Under the pieces are notes generated by a model, which did no database searches, was not told the origin of the DNA, and saw nothing but the letters and a program-made list of their open reading frames with translations. The position numbers and the translations under genes are program-made. Positions 1-12,862 of a stretch of 64,000 bases of DNA are shown here, piece after piece. Every line of letters begins with the position of its first letter. Position 1 is the stretch's first letter. This DNA is from Microbacterium sp. H83 (GTDB taxonomy: Bacteria; Actinomycetota; Actinomycetes; Actinomycetales; Microbacteriaceae): NCBI RefSeq assembly GCF_001650405.1, contig NZ_LWCU01000012.1, forward strand, positions 162,073-226,072. The letters run 5' to 3'.

Positions 1-1616
1 TACGCGGACTGGGTCCAGGTCGCCAGGGCTCTCGCGACCCCGCCGTCCACGCCGACGAGGTGCACGGGAGCACCGGGCGCGGCGAGGGCAGCGGCGTTGG
101 ACCACCATCGCAGGCAGGCCTCTCCGATGCGGAGGTCGGGAGCCTGCAGCATCCGGGGTCCGTCGAGGAGGACCACCGCTCGGTATCCGCCGTCGGCGAT
201 CGGCTCGGCACCCCTCGTCGCGACGACGAGGGCGGGCTTGTCGGCCACGCGCTCCACCGGGTGCGCACTGTCGGCCACGATCACGCGGATGCCCGGGAAC
301 GCCTTGCCCAGCTCGTCGGCGGTGCGCTCGCTGCCCGACGACGCGAGACGCAGCTTCGTCGACGAGCAGACCGGACAGGACCATGCGCGCGCTCCCCTGC
401 CGCACCATCCGCAGACGGGCACCGCCCCGCGGTGCTTCGCCCCCAGCGGACCCCCGCAGTGCGGACAGCGGGCGGGGGCACGGCATTCCGCGCACACGAG
501 GGAGGGCGCGAAGCCCGGACGGGAGACCTGCACCAGGACGGGACCCTCGGCGGCTGCCGAGCGTGCGGAGAGGAACGCCGACGACGGCATCCGCTGCGCC
601 GTCGGCTGCTCCATCTCCTGGGGCGTGCTCAGCACGACCCTCGGCAGCACCCGGCGCGCGGCGCGCACATCCCGCAGCCACCCGCGTGCGACGAGGCGCT
701 CGACGTCCGTCGTCCGCGTGTGCCCGACGAACAGCAGCGCCGACTCCTCCTGCTCCTGGCGGATCAGCGCGGCGTCCCGGGCGTTCACGTACGGTGCGAG
801 GGGCTCGCCGAGCAGGGGATCCCCGTCGTCCCAGACGGCCACGAGGCCGGCGCGGACCGGGGCGTACACCGAGGACCGGTTTCCCACCACGATGCACGGC
901 GCGTCCTCGAGCGAGCGCAGGAACGCGCGGTACCGCTCGGGGTTGGTCTGGCGGGAGTCGTAGCGGACCACGGTCTCCGGAGGTATGCCCGCCCCATCCA
1001 GCGCCGAGAGCAGCCGATCCAGATCGCGATGATCGGGGACCACGAGGATGCTGGAGCGCCCGTCGCCCAGCGTCCGCGCGGCCGCCGACGCCAGCAGCGC
1101 GGCCCAGCCCCGCGCGTCCTCGTGGGCGACGGGGATCGCCTCGACCGCCGCTCGCCCTCCGTCGCCCAGCACGTCGCTCAGGCCGTCGTACGTCGCGATC
1201 ACGCGATCGGCCGCCGTCAGCGCGGAATCCGCGGGGACGAGCGGCGCCGAGTCGCCGGTCCAGGACTTCTCGACGCGGACCTGGCGCTTCGGGATCACCA
1301 GACGCAGGATGTCGGACTCCGATCCGGCCGCGCGATCGGCCACCCTGCGAGCGAGCCGGTGCAACTGGTCGGGGAGCACGGGCACGGTCGACACGACGCT
1401 CTCCACCTCGGACAGCGGACGATCCGCGTCGTCCTCGGAATCGAGCTCGACGACGTACCCGTCGACCACTCTCCCCGCCGTCCGCAGAGGGACGCGCACG
1501 CGCACGCCGAGCGGCACGTCGCCGAGCTCCGCAGGCAGGGCGTAGTCGAACAGCCTGTCGAGCTGCGGGAGCGGGGAGTCGAGGAGCACGCGCGCGATGC
1601 GCCGGCTCAGCGTCAT
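1..1616 (-). CDS. priA: Primosomal protein N' (PriA), helicase-degenerate actinobacterial form, N-terminal ~538 codons
   Basis: The gene starts at ATG 1616, 15 bases after the metK stop, and runs off the left edge, so its C-terminus is not visible. PriA directs replisome reloading at stalled forks. The later visible part has paired cysteines CAEC, CPHC, CGWC and CPVC, the PriA zinc-binding arrangement. The helicase core looks degenerate: I find no GxGKT Walker A motif, and where E. coli PriA has a DEEH box this protein reads VAVWDDGD after a recognisable VGNRSS segment. Actinobacterial PriA proteins are known to lack detectable helicase motifs, so this is a family trait, not local damage. The metK-priA order is common in actinobacteria. 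The ribosome site is weak, suggesting coupling to metK. Confidence 0.9.
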   Translation of the reverse strand, partial: MTLSRRIARVLLDSPLPQLDRLFDYALPAELGDVPLGVRVRVPLRTAGRVVDGYVVELDSEDDADRPLSEVESVVSTVPVLPDQLHRLARRVADRAAGSESDILRLVIPKRQVRVEKSWTGDSAPLVPADSALTAADRVIATYDGLSDVLGDGGRAAVEAIPVAHEDARGWAALLASAAARTLGDGRSSILVVPDHRDLDRLLSALDGAGIPPETVVRYDSRQTNPERYRAFLRSLEDAPCIVVGNRSSVYAPVRAGLVAVWDDGDPLLGEPLAPYVNARDAALIRQEQEESALLFVGHTRTTDVERLVARGWLRDVRAARRVLPRVVLSTPQEMEQPTAQRMPSSAFLSARSAAAEGPVLVQVSRPGFAPSLVCAECRAPARCPHCGGPLGAKHRGAVPVCGWCGRGARAWSCPVCSSTKLRLASSGSERTADELGKAFPGIRVIVADSAHPVERVADKPALVVATRGAEPIADGGYRAVVLLDGPRMLQAPDLRIGEACLRWWSNAAALAAPGAPVHLVGVDGGVARALATWTQSA

Positions 1617-1631
1617 GACGGCCCCGGCCCG

Positions 1632-2825
1632 TCAGAGACCGGCAGCGCGCCGCAGCTCTTCGGCGCGGTCGGTGCGCTCCCAGGTGAACTCGGGCAGCTC
1701 GCGACCGAAGTGCCCGTAGGCCGCGGTCTGCGCGTAGATCGGGCGCAGCAGATCGAGCTGCTCGATGATCGCCTGCGGGCGCAGATCGAAGACCTCGCCG
1801 ATCGCACGGGTGATCACCTCGTCCGACACTCTGCCGGTGCCGAAGGTCTCGACGTACAGGCCGACGGGGCGCGCCACGCCGATGGCGTAGGCCACCTGCA
1901 CCTCGAGGCGATCCGCGAGTCCCGCGGCGACCGCGTTCTTCGCGACCCAGCGGGTGGCGTAGGCGCCGGAGCGGTCGACCTTCGACGGGTCCTTGCCGCT
2001 GAAGGCTCCCCCACCGTGCCGCGCCGCGCCGCCGTACGTGTCGATGATGATCTTGCGTCCCGTGAGGCCCGCATCGCCCTTGGGCCCGCCGGTGACGAAC
2101 GGCCCCGCCGGGTTGATGTAGTAGGTCAGGTCGTCGAGGTCGAGACCCGTCGTCGCGAGGATCGGATCGATCACGTGCTCGCGGACCTGGGCCTTGAGGT
2201 CGTCCTGCGAGATCTCGGGGTTGTGCTGCGTCGAGAGCACGACCGCATCCACCGTCTTCGGGGTGAAGCCGTCGTAGCCGAGCGTGACCTGCGTCTTGCC
2301 GTCGGGTCGCAGGAAGGGCAGCAGACCCGATCGACGCACCTCGGTCAGGCGCTCCGCGATGCGATGCGCGGTCCAGGCGGCCATCGGCATCAGCTGCGGG
2401 GTCTCGTTGGTGGCGAAGCCGAACATGATGCCCTGGTCGCCGGCGCCGAGACCGTCGAGCGGGTCGACGGACGAGCCGTCGCGATGTTCCTGCGCGCTGT
2501 CGACACCGTGCGCGATGTCCGTCGACTGCTCGCCCACCGACACGCTCACTCCGCAGGAGTCGCCGTCGAAGCCCGTGTCGCTCGACGTGTAGCCGATGCC
2601 GTTGACGACCTGCCGCACGATCGTCGGGATGTCCACGTACGCGTCGGTGCGGATCTCACCGGCGACGTGCACGAGTCCGGTCGTGACGAGGGTCTCGACC
2701 GCCACGCGGGAGCCCCGGTCCTTCGCGATGAGCCCGTCGAGGATGCTGTCCGAGATCTGGTCGCAGATCTTGTCCGGGTGCCCCTCGGTGACGGACTCGG
2801 ACGTGAACAGTCGCAGGGCGCTCAT
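1632..2825 (-). CDS. metK: S-adenosylmethionine synthetase
   Basis: Cytosolic enzyme making S-adenosylmethionine from ATP and methionine. The 397-residue product has the usual family length. Visible motifs are GHPDKICDQ near residues 15-23, [10 protein letters not shown] at about 127-136 and the glycine-rich GGGAFSGKD later. I chose ATG 2825 because a GGAG sits about seven bases ahead; a TTG directly upstream at 2828 would add one residue. It lies downstream of rpoZ, separated by a hairpin terminator, so it probably has its own promoter in the 92-base gap, though I could not pick a clear -10/-35 pair. That gap is too short for a SAM riboswitch and shows none. priA follows after 15 bases. Confidence 0.97.
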   Translation of the reverse strand: MSALRLFTSESVTEGHPDKICDQISDSILDGLIAKDRGSRVAVETLVTTGLVHVAGEIRTDAYVDIPTIVRQVVNGIGYTSSDTGFDGDSCGVSVSVGEQSTDIAHGVDSAQEHRDGSSVDPLDGLGAGDQGIMFGFATNETPQLMPMAAWTAHRIAERLTEVRRSGLLPFLRPDGKTQVTLGYDGFTPKTVDAVVLSTQHNPEISQDDLKAQVREHVIDPILATTGLDLDDLTYYINPAGPFVTGGPKGDAGLTGRKIIIDTYGGAARHGGGAFSGKDPSKVDRSGAYATRWVAKNAVAAGLADRLEVQVAYAIGVARPVGLYVETFGTGRVSDEVITRAIGEVFDLRPQAIIEQLDLLRPIYAQTAAYGHFGRELPEFTWERTDRAEELRRAAGL

Positions 2826-2875
2826 CAATGCTCCAGAACGGGATCGGTCGACGGAAGGGGGTGATCCCCAGTCTG

Positions 2876-2909
2876 GACCGTGCCGCCGACATCACGAGGC
2901 GGCACGGTC
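2876..2909 (-). terminator. Hairpin terminator after rpoZ
   Basis: A perfect 12-bp stem (2876-2887 with 2898-2909, arms GACCGTGCCGCC and its complement) and 10-base loop start nine bases past the rpoZ stop. There is no U-run, as is common in GC-rich actinobacteria. It separates gmk-rpoZ from metK-priA. Confidence 0.65.
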
Positions 2910-2917
2910 ATCGGAGG

Positions 2918-3175
2918 TCACTCCGCGTGACGCAGGCGGAGCTTGTCCTCGTTGATCTCGTGCAGGGCGATGGTCAGCGGCTTGTCCTCGACGGACGAGT
3001 CGACGAGCGGGCCGACGTTGTCGAACAGGTTGCCCTCGTGCAGGTCGGAGTAGTAGTCGTTGATCTGGCGCGCGCGCTTGGCCGCGTAGATCACGAGCTC
3101 GTACTTGGAGTCGACCCGGTCGAGAAGGTTGTCGATGGGGGGATCGATGATGCCCTTGTTGTGGTGTCCGGCCAT
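2918..3175 (-). CDS. rpoZ: DNA-directed RNA polymerase omega subunit
   Basis: Small polymerase subunit that helps assemble and stabilise the beta-prime subunit. The 85-residue product carries the conserved [14 protein letters not shown] segment at the centre and the acidic [12 protein letters not shown] tail typical of actinobacterial omega. It lies 65 bases after gmk on the same strand, the widely conserved gmk-rpoZ pairing, and a strong hairpin follows its stop. The next gene in many actinobacteria is coaBC; here metK follows instead. Confidence 0.96.
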   Translation of the reverse strand: MAGHHNKGIIDPPIDNLLDRVDSKYELVIYAAKRARQINDYYSDLHEGNLFDNVGPLVDSSVEDKPLTIALHEINEDKLRLRHAE

Positions 3176-3240
3176 GATGAGACCTCCTGATCAGGCGACG
3201 GGATCGTCGCGAAGACGGTGCAATGGGCGCGCGAAGACGC

Positions 3241-4149
3241 TCAGCGCGCAGAGCTTGAAGACAATTCTACGACCTCGGCGGCCGCGGCGGCGACGTCCTC
3301 GTTCACGATGAGGTGGTCGAACTCGTTCTGAGCCGCCAGTTCGACCTTCGCGGTGCGCAGTCGGCGAGCCCGTTCCTCGGCCTCCTCGGTGCCTCGTCCG
3401 ACCAGCCGCTGCACGAGCTCGTCCCAGGTGGGCGGAAGCAGGAAGATGAGCGTGGCCGACGGCTCGGCCCTGCGCACCTGCCGCGCGCCCTGCAGGTCGA
3501 TCTCCAGCAGCACGGTCTTGCCGTCCGCCAGCGCGGCGTCGATCGGCGCGCGCGGCGTGCCGTACCGGGAGCGGTTGTGCACCACGGCGTACTCGAGCAG
3601 CTCGCCGTCGGCGATGAGACGGTCGAACTCGGCGTCGTCGACGAAGTAGTAGTGCACTCCGTCGATCTCGCCCGGGCGCGGCGGGCGGGTCGTGGCGGAC
3701 ACGGAGAGGTGGATCTCGGGGTTGTGCTCGCGGATGTGCGCGGCGACCGTCCCCTTGCCCACCGCGGTCGGGCCGGCGAGCACGAGCAGGCGGCTGCGCG
3801 CGCCGCGCGGCTCGGGCACCGGGAAGCGGCTGTCGAGCCAGCGCGACAGCGAGACGCGCTGTCGCACGCCGAGCCCGCCGAGTCGCTTGACAGGCGAGAT
3901 GCCGAGCTCATCGAGGATGCGGTCGCGCTTGCCCGCGCCGATCGCCGGGAGGGCGAGGAGGAAGTCGGTGATCCGCATCGAGCCCTCGACCGAGTCGGCG
4001 TCGGCCGTCGCCCGCTCGAGGACCTTCTGGGGGGTCACGACGCGCGTCGTCAGATCGCGTTTGAGCGACGCGCGGGCGCGACGGCGCTCCACCGCCTTGC
4101 GAGCGGCGGCGGCCCGGTCGACCTCGGGTACCGGACGAGCTTCAGCCAC
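3241..4149 (-). CDS. gmk: Integration host factor (mIHF) - guanylate kinase fusion
   Basis: One reading frame joins two functions. Residues about 10-105 resemble actinobacterial mIHF (basic [14 protein letters not shown] helix, then [15 protein letters not shown] and a basic LGVRQR region), a DNA-binding nucleoid protein. Residues about 118-302 are guanylate kinase (GMP + ATP to GDP + ADP), with P-loop GPTAVGKG at 126-133, [11 protein letters not shown] and an LLEIDLQGA segment. In mycobacteria mIHF is a separate gene immediately upstream of gmk, so this is a fusion of neighbours. I chose GTG 4149 because AGGGAGG lies six bases ahead; a longer frame to 4191 lacks support. The start overlaps the pyrF stop by eight bases, tying gmk to the pyr operon and to rpoZ downstream. 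Confidence 0.93.
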   Translation of the reverse strand: MAEARPVPEVDRAAAARKAVERRRARASLKRDLTTRVVTPQKVLERATADADSVEGSMRITDFLLALPAIGAGKRDRILDELGISPVKRLGGLGVRQRVSLSRWLDSRFPVPEPRGARSRLLVLAGPTAVGKGTVAAHIREHNPEIHLSVSATTRPPRPGEIDGVHYYFVDDAEFDRLIADGELLEYAVVHNRSRYGTPRAPIDAALADGKTVLLEIDLQGARQVRRAEPSATLIFLLPPTWDELVQRLVGRGTEEAEERARRLRTAKVELAAQNEFDHLIVNEDVAAAAAEVVELSSSSAR

Positions 4150-4983
4150 GATCGGCCTCCCTGTACTGGACGACGCGCGCGTCGATGGCATCGGCGAGCC
4201 GCTCGGGGCCGGCCGAGAGGATGCTGCGGCTTTCGCTCGCGATCACGGTCCGGCTCATCGCCCCGAAGCGGTGACGGAGGTCCGCCGGCGTGGCTCCCTG
4301 GGCGCCGAAGCCCGGTGCGAGGATGGGCGCGGGCGGAGTGAACGCCGCGATGCCGGCGTCCGTCCAGTCGACGGTGGCGCCGACGACGAACCCGAAGCTC
4401 CCCCACTCCCCCGGCGTTCCGTGCTCCGCGTTGCGGGCGGAGACCACGGAGACGATGTCGGCGGACACCGCGCGGCCGTTGACGGAGACCGAGCGCTGCA
4501 GCACCGTCGCCTCGGGATTGCTCGTCGCAGCGAGGACGAACAGGCCCTTGTCGTGGGCCTCCGCGAGGGCGAAGGCCCCGTCCAGGGCGCCGACGCCCAG
4601 GAACGGGTTGACCGTCAGCGCATCCGCCTCGAGCGGCGAGCCGGGCGTGAGCCACGCAGCGGCGTAGGCGTCCATGGTCGATCCGATGTCGCCGCGCTTC
4701 GCGTCCGCGATCACGACGAGGTCGGCGGCACGTGCCGCGGCGATCACGTCCTCGAGCGCCGCGAAGCCCGCCGATCCGTAGCGCTCGAAGAACGACACCT
4801 GCGGCTTGACGATGCCGACCCGACCCGCAGCCGCCTCGACCGTGCGCAGGCCGAAGGTGCGGACGCCCTCGGCATCCGCACCGAGCCCCCACTCGTGCAG
4901 CAGCCCTTCGTGCGGGTCGATGCCGACGCAGAGCGGTCCGCGCGCGTCGAGGACGGCGCGGACCCGCTCACCGAAGCGTCCGC

Positions 4984-4987
<4 letters not shown>
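4142..4987 (-). CDS. pyrF: Orotidine 5'-phosphate decarboxylase
   Basis: Converts OMP to UMP, the last step of de novo pyrimidine synthesis. The 281-residue product belongs to the longer PyrF subgroup found in actinobacteria. The signature [10 protein letters not shown] is at about 95-104, with K97 as the expected catalytic lysine. GTG 4987 overlaps the carB stop as GTGA, implying translational coupling; the alternative upstream frame is only a carB shadow. It is the final pyrimidine gene of the operon and overlaps gmk, so pyrimidine and guanine nucleotide genes may share a transcript. Confidence 0.96.
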
Positions 4988-8270
<3,283 letters not shown>

Positions 8271-8271
<1 letters not shown>

Positions 8272-9443
8272 TACTTGGCGTCCTTCTGTGCGAGGTGGGC
8301 GACGACGACGTCGCGGAACCGGTCGAAGAGGTAGTTGGCGTCGTGCGGGCCGGCCGCGGCCTCCGGGTGGTACTGCACCGAGAACGCGGGGATGTCGAGG
8401 GCGCGGAGTCCCTCGACGACGTTGTCGTTCAATCCGACGTGGCTGACCTCGACCTTGCCGTAGCCGTTCGGGCTGTCGAAGGAGCCGTCCAGCGGAGCGT
8501 CGACGGCGAAGCCGTGGTTGTGGGCGGTGATCTCCACACGCCCGGTCGACTTGTCGAGCACGGGCTGGTTGATGCCGCGGTGGCCGAAGGGCAGCTTGTA
8601 GGTGCCGAGGCCGAGCGCACGCCCGAGCAGCTGGTTGCCGAAGCAGATGCCGAAGAACGGCAGGCCGTCGTCGAGAACGGATCGAAGCAGATCGACGTGG
8701 TCGCCGGAGGCCGCGGGGTCGCCCGGACCGTTGGAGTAGAACACCGCGACCGGGTCGATCGCGCGGATGCCGTCGATCGAGACGTCCTGCGGCAGCACGT
8801 GCACCTCGAACCCACGGGCGGCGAGGTTGTCGACCGTGGCCTGCTTGACCCCGAGGTCGAGCACCGCGAGGTTGCCGATCCGGTCGCCCACCGCGGGAGT
8901 CACCTCGGGCGACGCGACCGACACCTGGGCGGACAGGTTCTGCCCCGCCATCTGGGGAGCCTCGCGCACGATGCGCAGCTGCTCCTCGTCGTCGAGGCGC
9001 GCGGCCTCGCCCGAGAAGACGCCGCCGCGCATCGAGCCGGCGGAGCGGATGTGGCGGGTGATCGCACGGGTGTCGATCCCGCTGATGCCGACGATGCCGT
9101 CCTGCACGAGGATCTCGTCGAGCGAGGCGTTCGCCCGCCAGTTGGACACGACGCGCGAGGGGTCGCGCACGATGTAGCCGGCGACCCAGATGCGTCGCGA
9201 TTCGGTGTCCTCGTCGTTCATGCCGGTGTTGCCGATGTGCGGCGCGGTCTGCAGCACGATCTGGCCGGCGTACGACGGATCGGTGAGGGTCTCCTGGTAG
9301 CCGGACATCCCGGTCGCGAAGACGACCTCGCCGAGCGTGGTCCCGAGCGCGCCGTAGGCGCGGCCGACGTGGCGCGTCCCGTCCTCGAGGACGAGGACGG
9401 CGGGTTCGGGGAGTCGAGTCCCCGAGCTGGTCGAAGGGGTCAT
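8271..9443 (-). CDS. carA: Carbamoyl-phosphate synthase small subunit (glutaminase)
   Basis: Glutamine amidotransferase subunit that hydrolyses glutamine and channels ammonia to CarB. The 390-residue product has the N-terminal small-subunit domain ([17 protein letters not shown]) and a class I glutaminase domain with the nucleophile loop GICFGNQ and the downstream SVQYHPEA of the Cys-His-Glu triad. ATG 9443 is preceded by CAGGAG at good spacing and overlaps the stop of the PH-like gene as ATGA. Its position between that gene and carB matches other actinobacterial pyr operons. Confidence 0.97.
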
Positions 9444-9976
9444 GACTGTGCTCCTGTGTCGGGGGCGGCGCTGTCGTCCGAGGGCCCGGAGGCGGGGACG
9501 AGACGCTGCAGTTCTGAGATGAAGTTCTTCGGGTCGCCGTCGGTCAGACGGAGGTAGGAGTCGACGACGGTCGCGTCGTCCGCGTTCCAGGCGATCCGGA
9601 CGAGTCCGCCGGGCTCCACGACCCGGTCGATCGTGACGGTCGCGCGTCCGACGTCGACGAGTCGCGAGGACGCGAGGAAGACCGTGGGCGCGCCGTCGAG
9701 GCACAGGGCGAGGCCGCGGTCGGTGACGGCCGCCTCGCCCCTGGCTCGGTAGGCCAGCGGCGACATCGTGAGGCGCTCGAGGGGCTGATCGTGCTTCGTG
9801 GTCGACACGTAGAGGACCTCGTGGCGGTCCCGGACCTCCGCGTGCTCGGGGACGCCGAGCGGCGCCGCGAGACCCGCGTCGCGCCGGAGTCGTCGTCGCC
9901 ACGCGAAGAGCATGCTGAGCAGCACGAACGCCGCCAGGGCGATCATGAGGGCGATGGCCAGGTCACGGGGGATCAT
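9440..9976 (-). CDS. PH-like-domain membrane protein of the pyr operon
   Basis: Function unknown. The 178-residue protein begins with one hydrophobic segment ([20 protein letters not shown], about 6-25) followed by basic RRRLRRD, so the rest is probably cytoplasmic. The soluble part (VLYVSTTKH near the start, [20 protein letters not shown] later) resembles the bacterial PH-like proteins that occur at the same place between pyrC and carA in mycobacteria (Rv1382 position). It overlaps pyrC upstream and carA downstream by four bases each, so it is co-translated with the pathway. A membrane-tethering or scaffold role is only a guess. The C-terminal tail is low-complexity and acidic. Confidence 0.85.
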   Translation of the reverse strand: MIPRDLAIALMIALAAFVLLSMLFAWRRRLRRDAGLAAPLGVPEHAEVRDRHEVLYVSTTKHDQPLERLTMSPLAYRARGEAAVTDRGLALCLDGAPTVFLASSRLVDVGRATVTIDRVVEPGGLVRIAWNADDATVVDSYLRLTDGDPKNFISELQRLVPASGPSDDSAAPDTGAQS

Positions 9977-11277
9977 GCGTCCAGCTCCTCCACCACCGAG
10001 CCGCCGATGACGGTGAGCGTGCCGCCGTGCACCGTGTACTCGACGCGTCCGGGCAGGTCGCGGCCGAGGTACGGCGAGTTGACGCTGCGGCCGTGCAGGT
10101 CGGCTTCGGTGAAGACACCGGCGACGGACGCGTCGTACAGCGTGATCTGCGCCGGCGCGCCCACGGCGAGCGGGGTGCCGTGCCCGGAGAGCCGTCCGAT
10201 CCGGGCGGGCGCCGAGCTCATCACGCGAGCGACGTCCTCCCAGCCGATGAGCCCGGTCTGCACCATCGACTGGTGCACCACGCGCAGCGCGCTCTCGAGG
10301 CCGACCATGCCGTTCGCCGCCGCCTGCCACTCGCACGCCTTGTGCTCGCTCGGGTGCGGGGCGTGGTCGGTCGCGACGATGTCGATCGTGCCGTCGGCGA
10401 GGCCCTCGCGCACCGCGAGAACATCCTCCTCGCGGCGCAGCGGCGGGTTGACCTTGTACCGGGCGTCGTAGCCGCGGACGAGCTCGTCCGTGAGAAGCAG
10501 GTGATGCGGGGTGACCTCGGCGGTCACCCCGATCCCCCGCTTCTTCGCCCAGCGGATGATGTCGACCGATCCGGCGGTGGAGAGATGGCAGACGTGCAGA
10601 CGCGACCCGACGTGCTCGGCGAGCAGGACGTCGCGGGCGATGATCGACTCCTCCGCGACGGCGGGCCACCCGGCGAGACCCAGCTCGGCAGACACGGTTC
10701 CCTCGTTCATCTGCGCCCCCTCGGTGAGCCGCGGATCCTGGGCGTGCTGCGCGATGACGCCATCGAACGACTTCACGTACTCGAGTGCGCGGCGCATGAT
10801 GAGCGGGTCGAACACGCAGAAGCCGTCGTCGCTGAACACGCGCACCTGCGCCCGGGAGGTCGCCATGGCGCCGAGCTCGGCGAGTCGTTCGCCCTTCTGC
10901 CCGACGGTCACCGCGCCGATCGGCTGGACGGTGGCGTACCCCGCCGCCTCCCCGAGGGCGAGCTCCTGCTCGACGACACCGGCCGTGTCGGCGACGGGAG
11001 ACGTGTTCGGCATGGCGAACACCGCCGTGAAGCCGCCGGCCGCCGCAGCGCGCGTCCCCGTCAGGATGGTCTCCGAGGCCTCGTATCCGGGTTCGCGGAG
11101 GTGGGTGTGCAGGTCGACGAGTCCGGGGAGGGCGATGAGCCCTGCGGCGTCGATCACACGCGCGCCGGAACGGCTGAGACCCGCCCCGATCTCCGCGATC
11201 AGGCCGTCCTGCACGATGATGTCGGCGCTCTCGGCACCGAGAAGCCGTGCGCCGGTGATGACGAGGGTCTCGCTCAC
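9973..11277 (-). CDS. pyrC: Dihydroorotase
   Basis: Zinc amidohydrolase that cyclises carbamoyl aspartate to dihydroorotate. The 434-residue length and the metal-binding motif [11 protein letters not shown] near residue 55 mark the type I enzyme. Further conserved segments are [11 protein letters not shown] and [10 protein letters not shown] near 305. GTG 11277 overlaps the pyrB stop as GTGA. The pyrB-pyrC pair suggests the two enzymes act in succession and may associate, as in other bacteria with type I dihydroorotase. Confidence 0.97.
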   Translation of the reverse strand: MSETLVITGARLLGAESADIIVQDGLIAEIGAGLSRSGARVIDAAGLIALPGLVDLHTHLREPGYEASETILTGTRAAAAGGFTAVFAMPNTSPVADTAGVVEQELALGEAAGYATVQPIGAVTVGQKGERLAELGAMATSRAQVRVFSDDGFCVFDPLIMRRALEYVKSFDGVIAQHAQDPRLTEGAQMNEGTVSAELGLAGWPAVAEESIIARDVLLAEHVGSRLHVCHLSTAGSVDIIRWAKKRGIGVTAEVTPHHLLLTDELVRGYDARYKVNPPLRREEDVLAVREGLADGTIDIVATDHAPHPSEHKACEWQAAANGMVGLESALRVVHQSMVQTGLIGWEDVARVMSSAPARIGRLSGHGTPLAVGAPAQITLYDASVAGVFTEADLHGRSVNSPYLGRDLPGRVEYTVHGGTLTVIGGSVVEELDA

Positions 11278-12239
11278 TGGTCTCCCCCTCGTTCGTCGTC
11301 TCGTTCTCCTGCCAGCAGCAGGTACAGCACCGCCATGCGGACGGACACCCCGTTCGTCACCTGTTCCAGCACGGTCGAGCGTGGGGAGTCGGCGGCTTCG
11401 GAGGAGATCTCCAGCCCGCGGTTCATGGGTCCGGGGTGCATCACAATGCTACCGTCCGGAAGACCGGCCACTCGCCGTGCGTCGAGACCCCACCGCCTGG
11501 AATACTCCCGCTCAGTGGGGAAATACGCGGCGCTCATGCGCTCGAGCTGGATGCGCAGCATCATGACGGCGTCCGGGCCTTCCGCGAGCGCGCTGTCGAG
11601 GTCGTAGACGACCCGCACCGGCCACAGCGAGACGTTCTGAGGCACGAGAGTGGGCGGCGCGACGAGAGTGACGTCCGCGCCCAACGTCGTCAGCAGCCAG
11701 ACGTTCGAGCGCGCGACCCGGGAGTGCAGCACGTCGCCGACCACGACGACACGGATGCCCCGGAGGTCGCGACCCCGGCTGTCCGCGCCGAAACGGCGCT
11801 TGCGGATCGTGAACGCGTCGAGGAGCGCCTGTGTCGGATGCTCGTGCGTGCCGTCTCCGGCATTCACCACACCGGCCGAGATCCACCCGCTCGTGGCGAG
11901 CGTCTGCGGCGCGCCCGAGGCGGGGTGGCGGATCACGACCGCATCCGCTCCCATCGCCTGGAGGGTCTGGGCCGTGTCCTTGAGGCTCTCACCCTTCGAG
12001 ACGCTCGACCCCTTGGCGGCGAAGTTGATGACGTCGGCGGAGAGGCGCTTCGCAGCCGCCTCGAACGAGATCCGGGTGCGGGTCGAGTCCTCGAAGAACA
12101 GATTGACGACCGTCTTGCCCCGGAGCGTCGGGAGCTTCTTGACCTCACGGGACTGCGTGTCGGACATGTCCTCGGCGACGTCGAGGATCCGCAGGGCGGT
12201 CTCACGGCCGAGCGTGCGAGTGTCGAGCAGGTGCCTCAT
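11274..12239 (-). CDS. pyrB: Aspartate carbamoyltransferase catalytic subunit
   Basis: Condenses carbamoyl phosphate with aspartate. The 321-residue protein has the carbamoyl-phosphate loop FFEDSTRTR at about 48-56 and a later [10 protein letters not shown] segment. There is no pyrI regulatory gene beside it, in keeping with Gram-positive enzymes controlled through PyrR. ATG 12239 overlaps the pyrR stop as ATGA. Confidence 0.97.
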   Translation of the reverse strand: MRHLLDTRTLGRETALRILDVAEDMSDTQSREVKKLPTLRGKTVVNLFFEDSTRTRISFEAAAKRLSADVINFAAKGSSVSKGESLKDTAQTLQAMGADAVVIRHPASGAPQTLATSGWISAGVVNAGDGTHEHPTQALLDAFTIRKRRFGADSRGRDLRGIRVVVVGDVLHSRVARSNVWLLTTLGADVTLVAPPTLVPQNVSLWPVRVVYDLDSALAEGPDAVMMLRIQLERMSAAYFPTEREYSRRWGLDARRVAGLPDGSIVMHPGPMNRGLEISSEAADSPRSTVLEQVTNGVSVRMAVLYLLLAGERDDERGGDQ

Positions 12240-12766
12240 GCCTCGATCGTCACCTCCTCGGCGCCGTCGTCCTCGGTCAGGCGCACGTTGACGCGCTCCT
12301 GCCGGGAGGACGGGATGTTCTTGCCCACGAAGTCGGGTCGGATGGGGAGCTCGCGGTGCCCGCGGTCGACGAGGATGGCGAGACGCACGACCGCGGGGCG
12401 GCCGATGGACTGCAGCGCATCGAGCGCGGCGCGGATGCTGCGACCGGAGAAGAGGACGTCGTCGACGAGGACGACCGTCTTGCCGTCGATCCCGCCGGCG
12501 GGGATGTCGGTCGGTCGGGGCGTCCGGGTCGGATGCTTCGCGAGATCGTCGCGGAACATCGTGACGTCGAGCGCGCCGACGGCGATGGTCGTCCGGGCGA
12601 TGTCGCCGATGACCGCGGCGAGGCGCCGGGCGAGAGTGACGCCGCGGGTCGGGATCCCCAGCAGGACGAGATTCTCCGCTCCCCGGTTGGACTCGAGGAT
12701 CTCGTGCGCGATGCGGGTCAGAGCCCGCGAGATATCGGCTTCGTGCAGGACCGTGCGTGCACTCAT
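12236..12766 (-). CDS. pyrR: Pyr operon RNA-binding regulator / uracil phosphoribosyltransferase
   Basis: Bifunctional protein: with UMP or UTP bound it binds pyr mRNA and lowers expression; it also has weak uracil phosphoribosyltransferase activity. The 176-residue product has the PRPP-binding signature [18 protein letters not shown] near 105-122 and the GIPTRG loop near 38. I chose ATG 12766, which has AAGGGAG seven bases ahead, over the upstream GTG at 12790 that would run through the leader hairpin. It heads a run of overlapping genes down to gmk. A match to the PyrR-binding loop lies directly before its ribosome site, pointing to translational autoregulation. Confidence 0.96.
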   Translation of the reverse strand: MSARTVLHEADISRALTRIAHEILESNRGAENLVLLGIPTRGVTLARRLAAVIGDIARTTIAVGALDVTMFRDDLAKHPTRTPRPTDIPAGGIDGKTVVLVDDVLFSGRSIRAALDALQSIGRPAVVRLAILVDRGHRELPIRPDFVGKNIPSSRQERVNVRLTEDDGAEEVTIEA

Positions 12767-12781
12767 CAGCCGCTCCCTTCT

Positions 12782-12797
12782 CCGCCTCACAGGACGG
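12782..12797 (-). promoter_or_regulatory. PyrR-binding RNA loop in the pyr leader
   Basis: Read on the minus strand this is CCGTCCTGTGAGGCGG. It fits the known PyrR anti-antiterminator core UCCNGNGAGGY, folding as three G-C pairs, a bulged U, two C-G pairs and a UGUGA loop. The 3' side ends one base before the AGAAGGGAG ribosome site, so PyrR binding would be expected to block translation initiation. The fold and match are seen in the sequence; PyrR binding is inferred. Confidence 0.75.
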
Positions 12798-12821
12798 TGT
12801 TAAAGGTTGCTTGATTGCTCC

Positions 12822-12827
12822 AGTCTA
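12822..12827 (-). promoter_or_regulatory. Candidate -10 box of the pyr operon
   Basis: TAGACT on the minus strand would place the transcript start near 12815, giving a leader of about 50 bases containing the PyrR loop. No convincing -35 is seen. Confidence 0.45.
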
Positions 12828-12862
12828 GCGGTGCCGGGCGCTGCTCTCCGGCCGTGCGGCCG

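Noticed and set aside
60..2864. A 934-codon + strand frame over priA and metK
   Set aside because: Antisense shadow; the minus strand has clear PriA cysteines and MetK motifs.
2826..2917. SAM riboswitch before metK
   Set aside because: The gap is 92 bases, contains only the rpoZ terminator hairpin, and shows none of the conserved SAM-box elements.
12849..12862. CGGCC/GGCCG hairpin as a firm terminator
   Set aside because: Only five base pairs with a four-base loop and no U-tract; mentioned only as a possibility.
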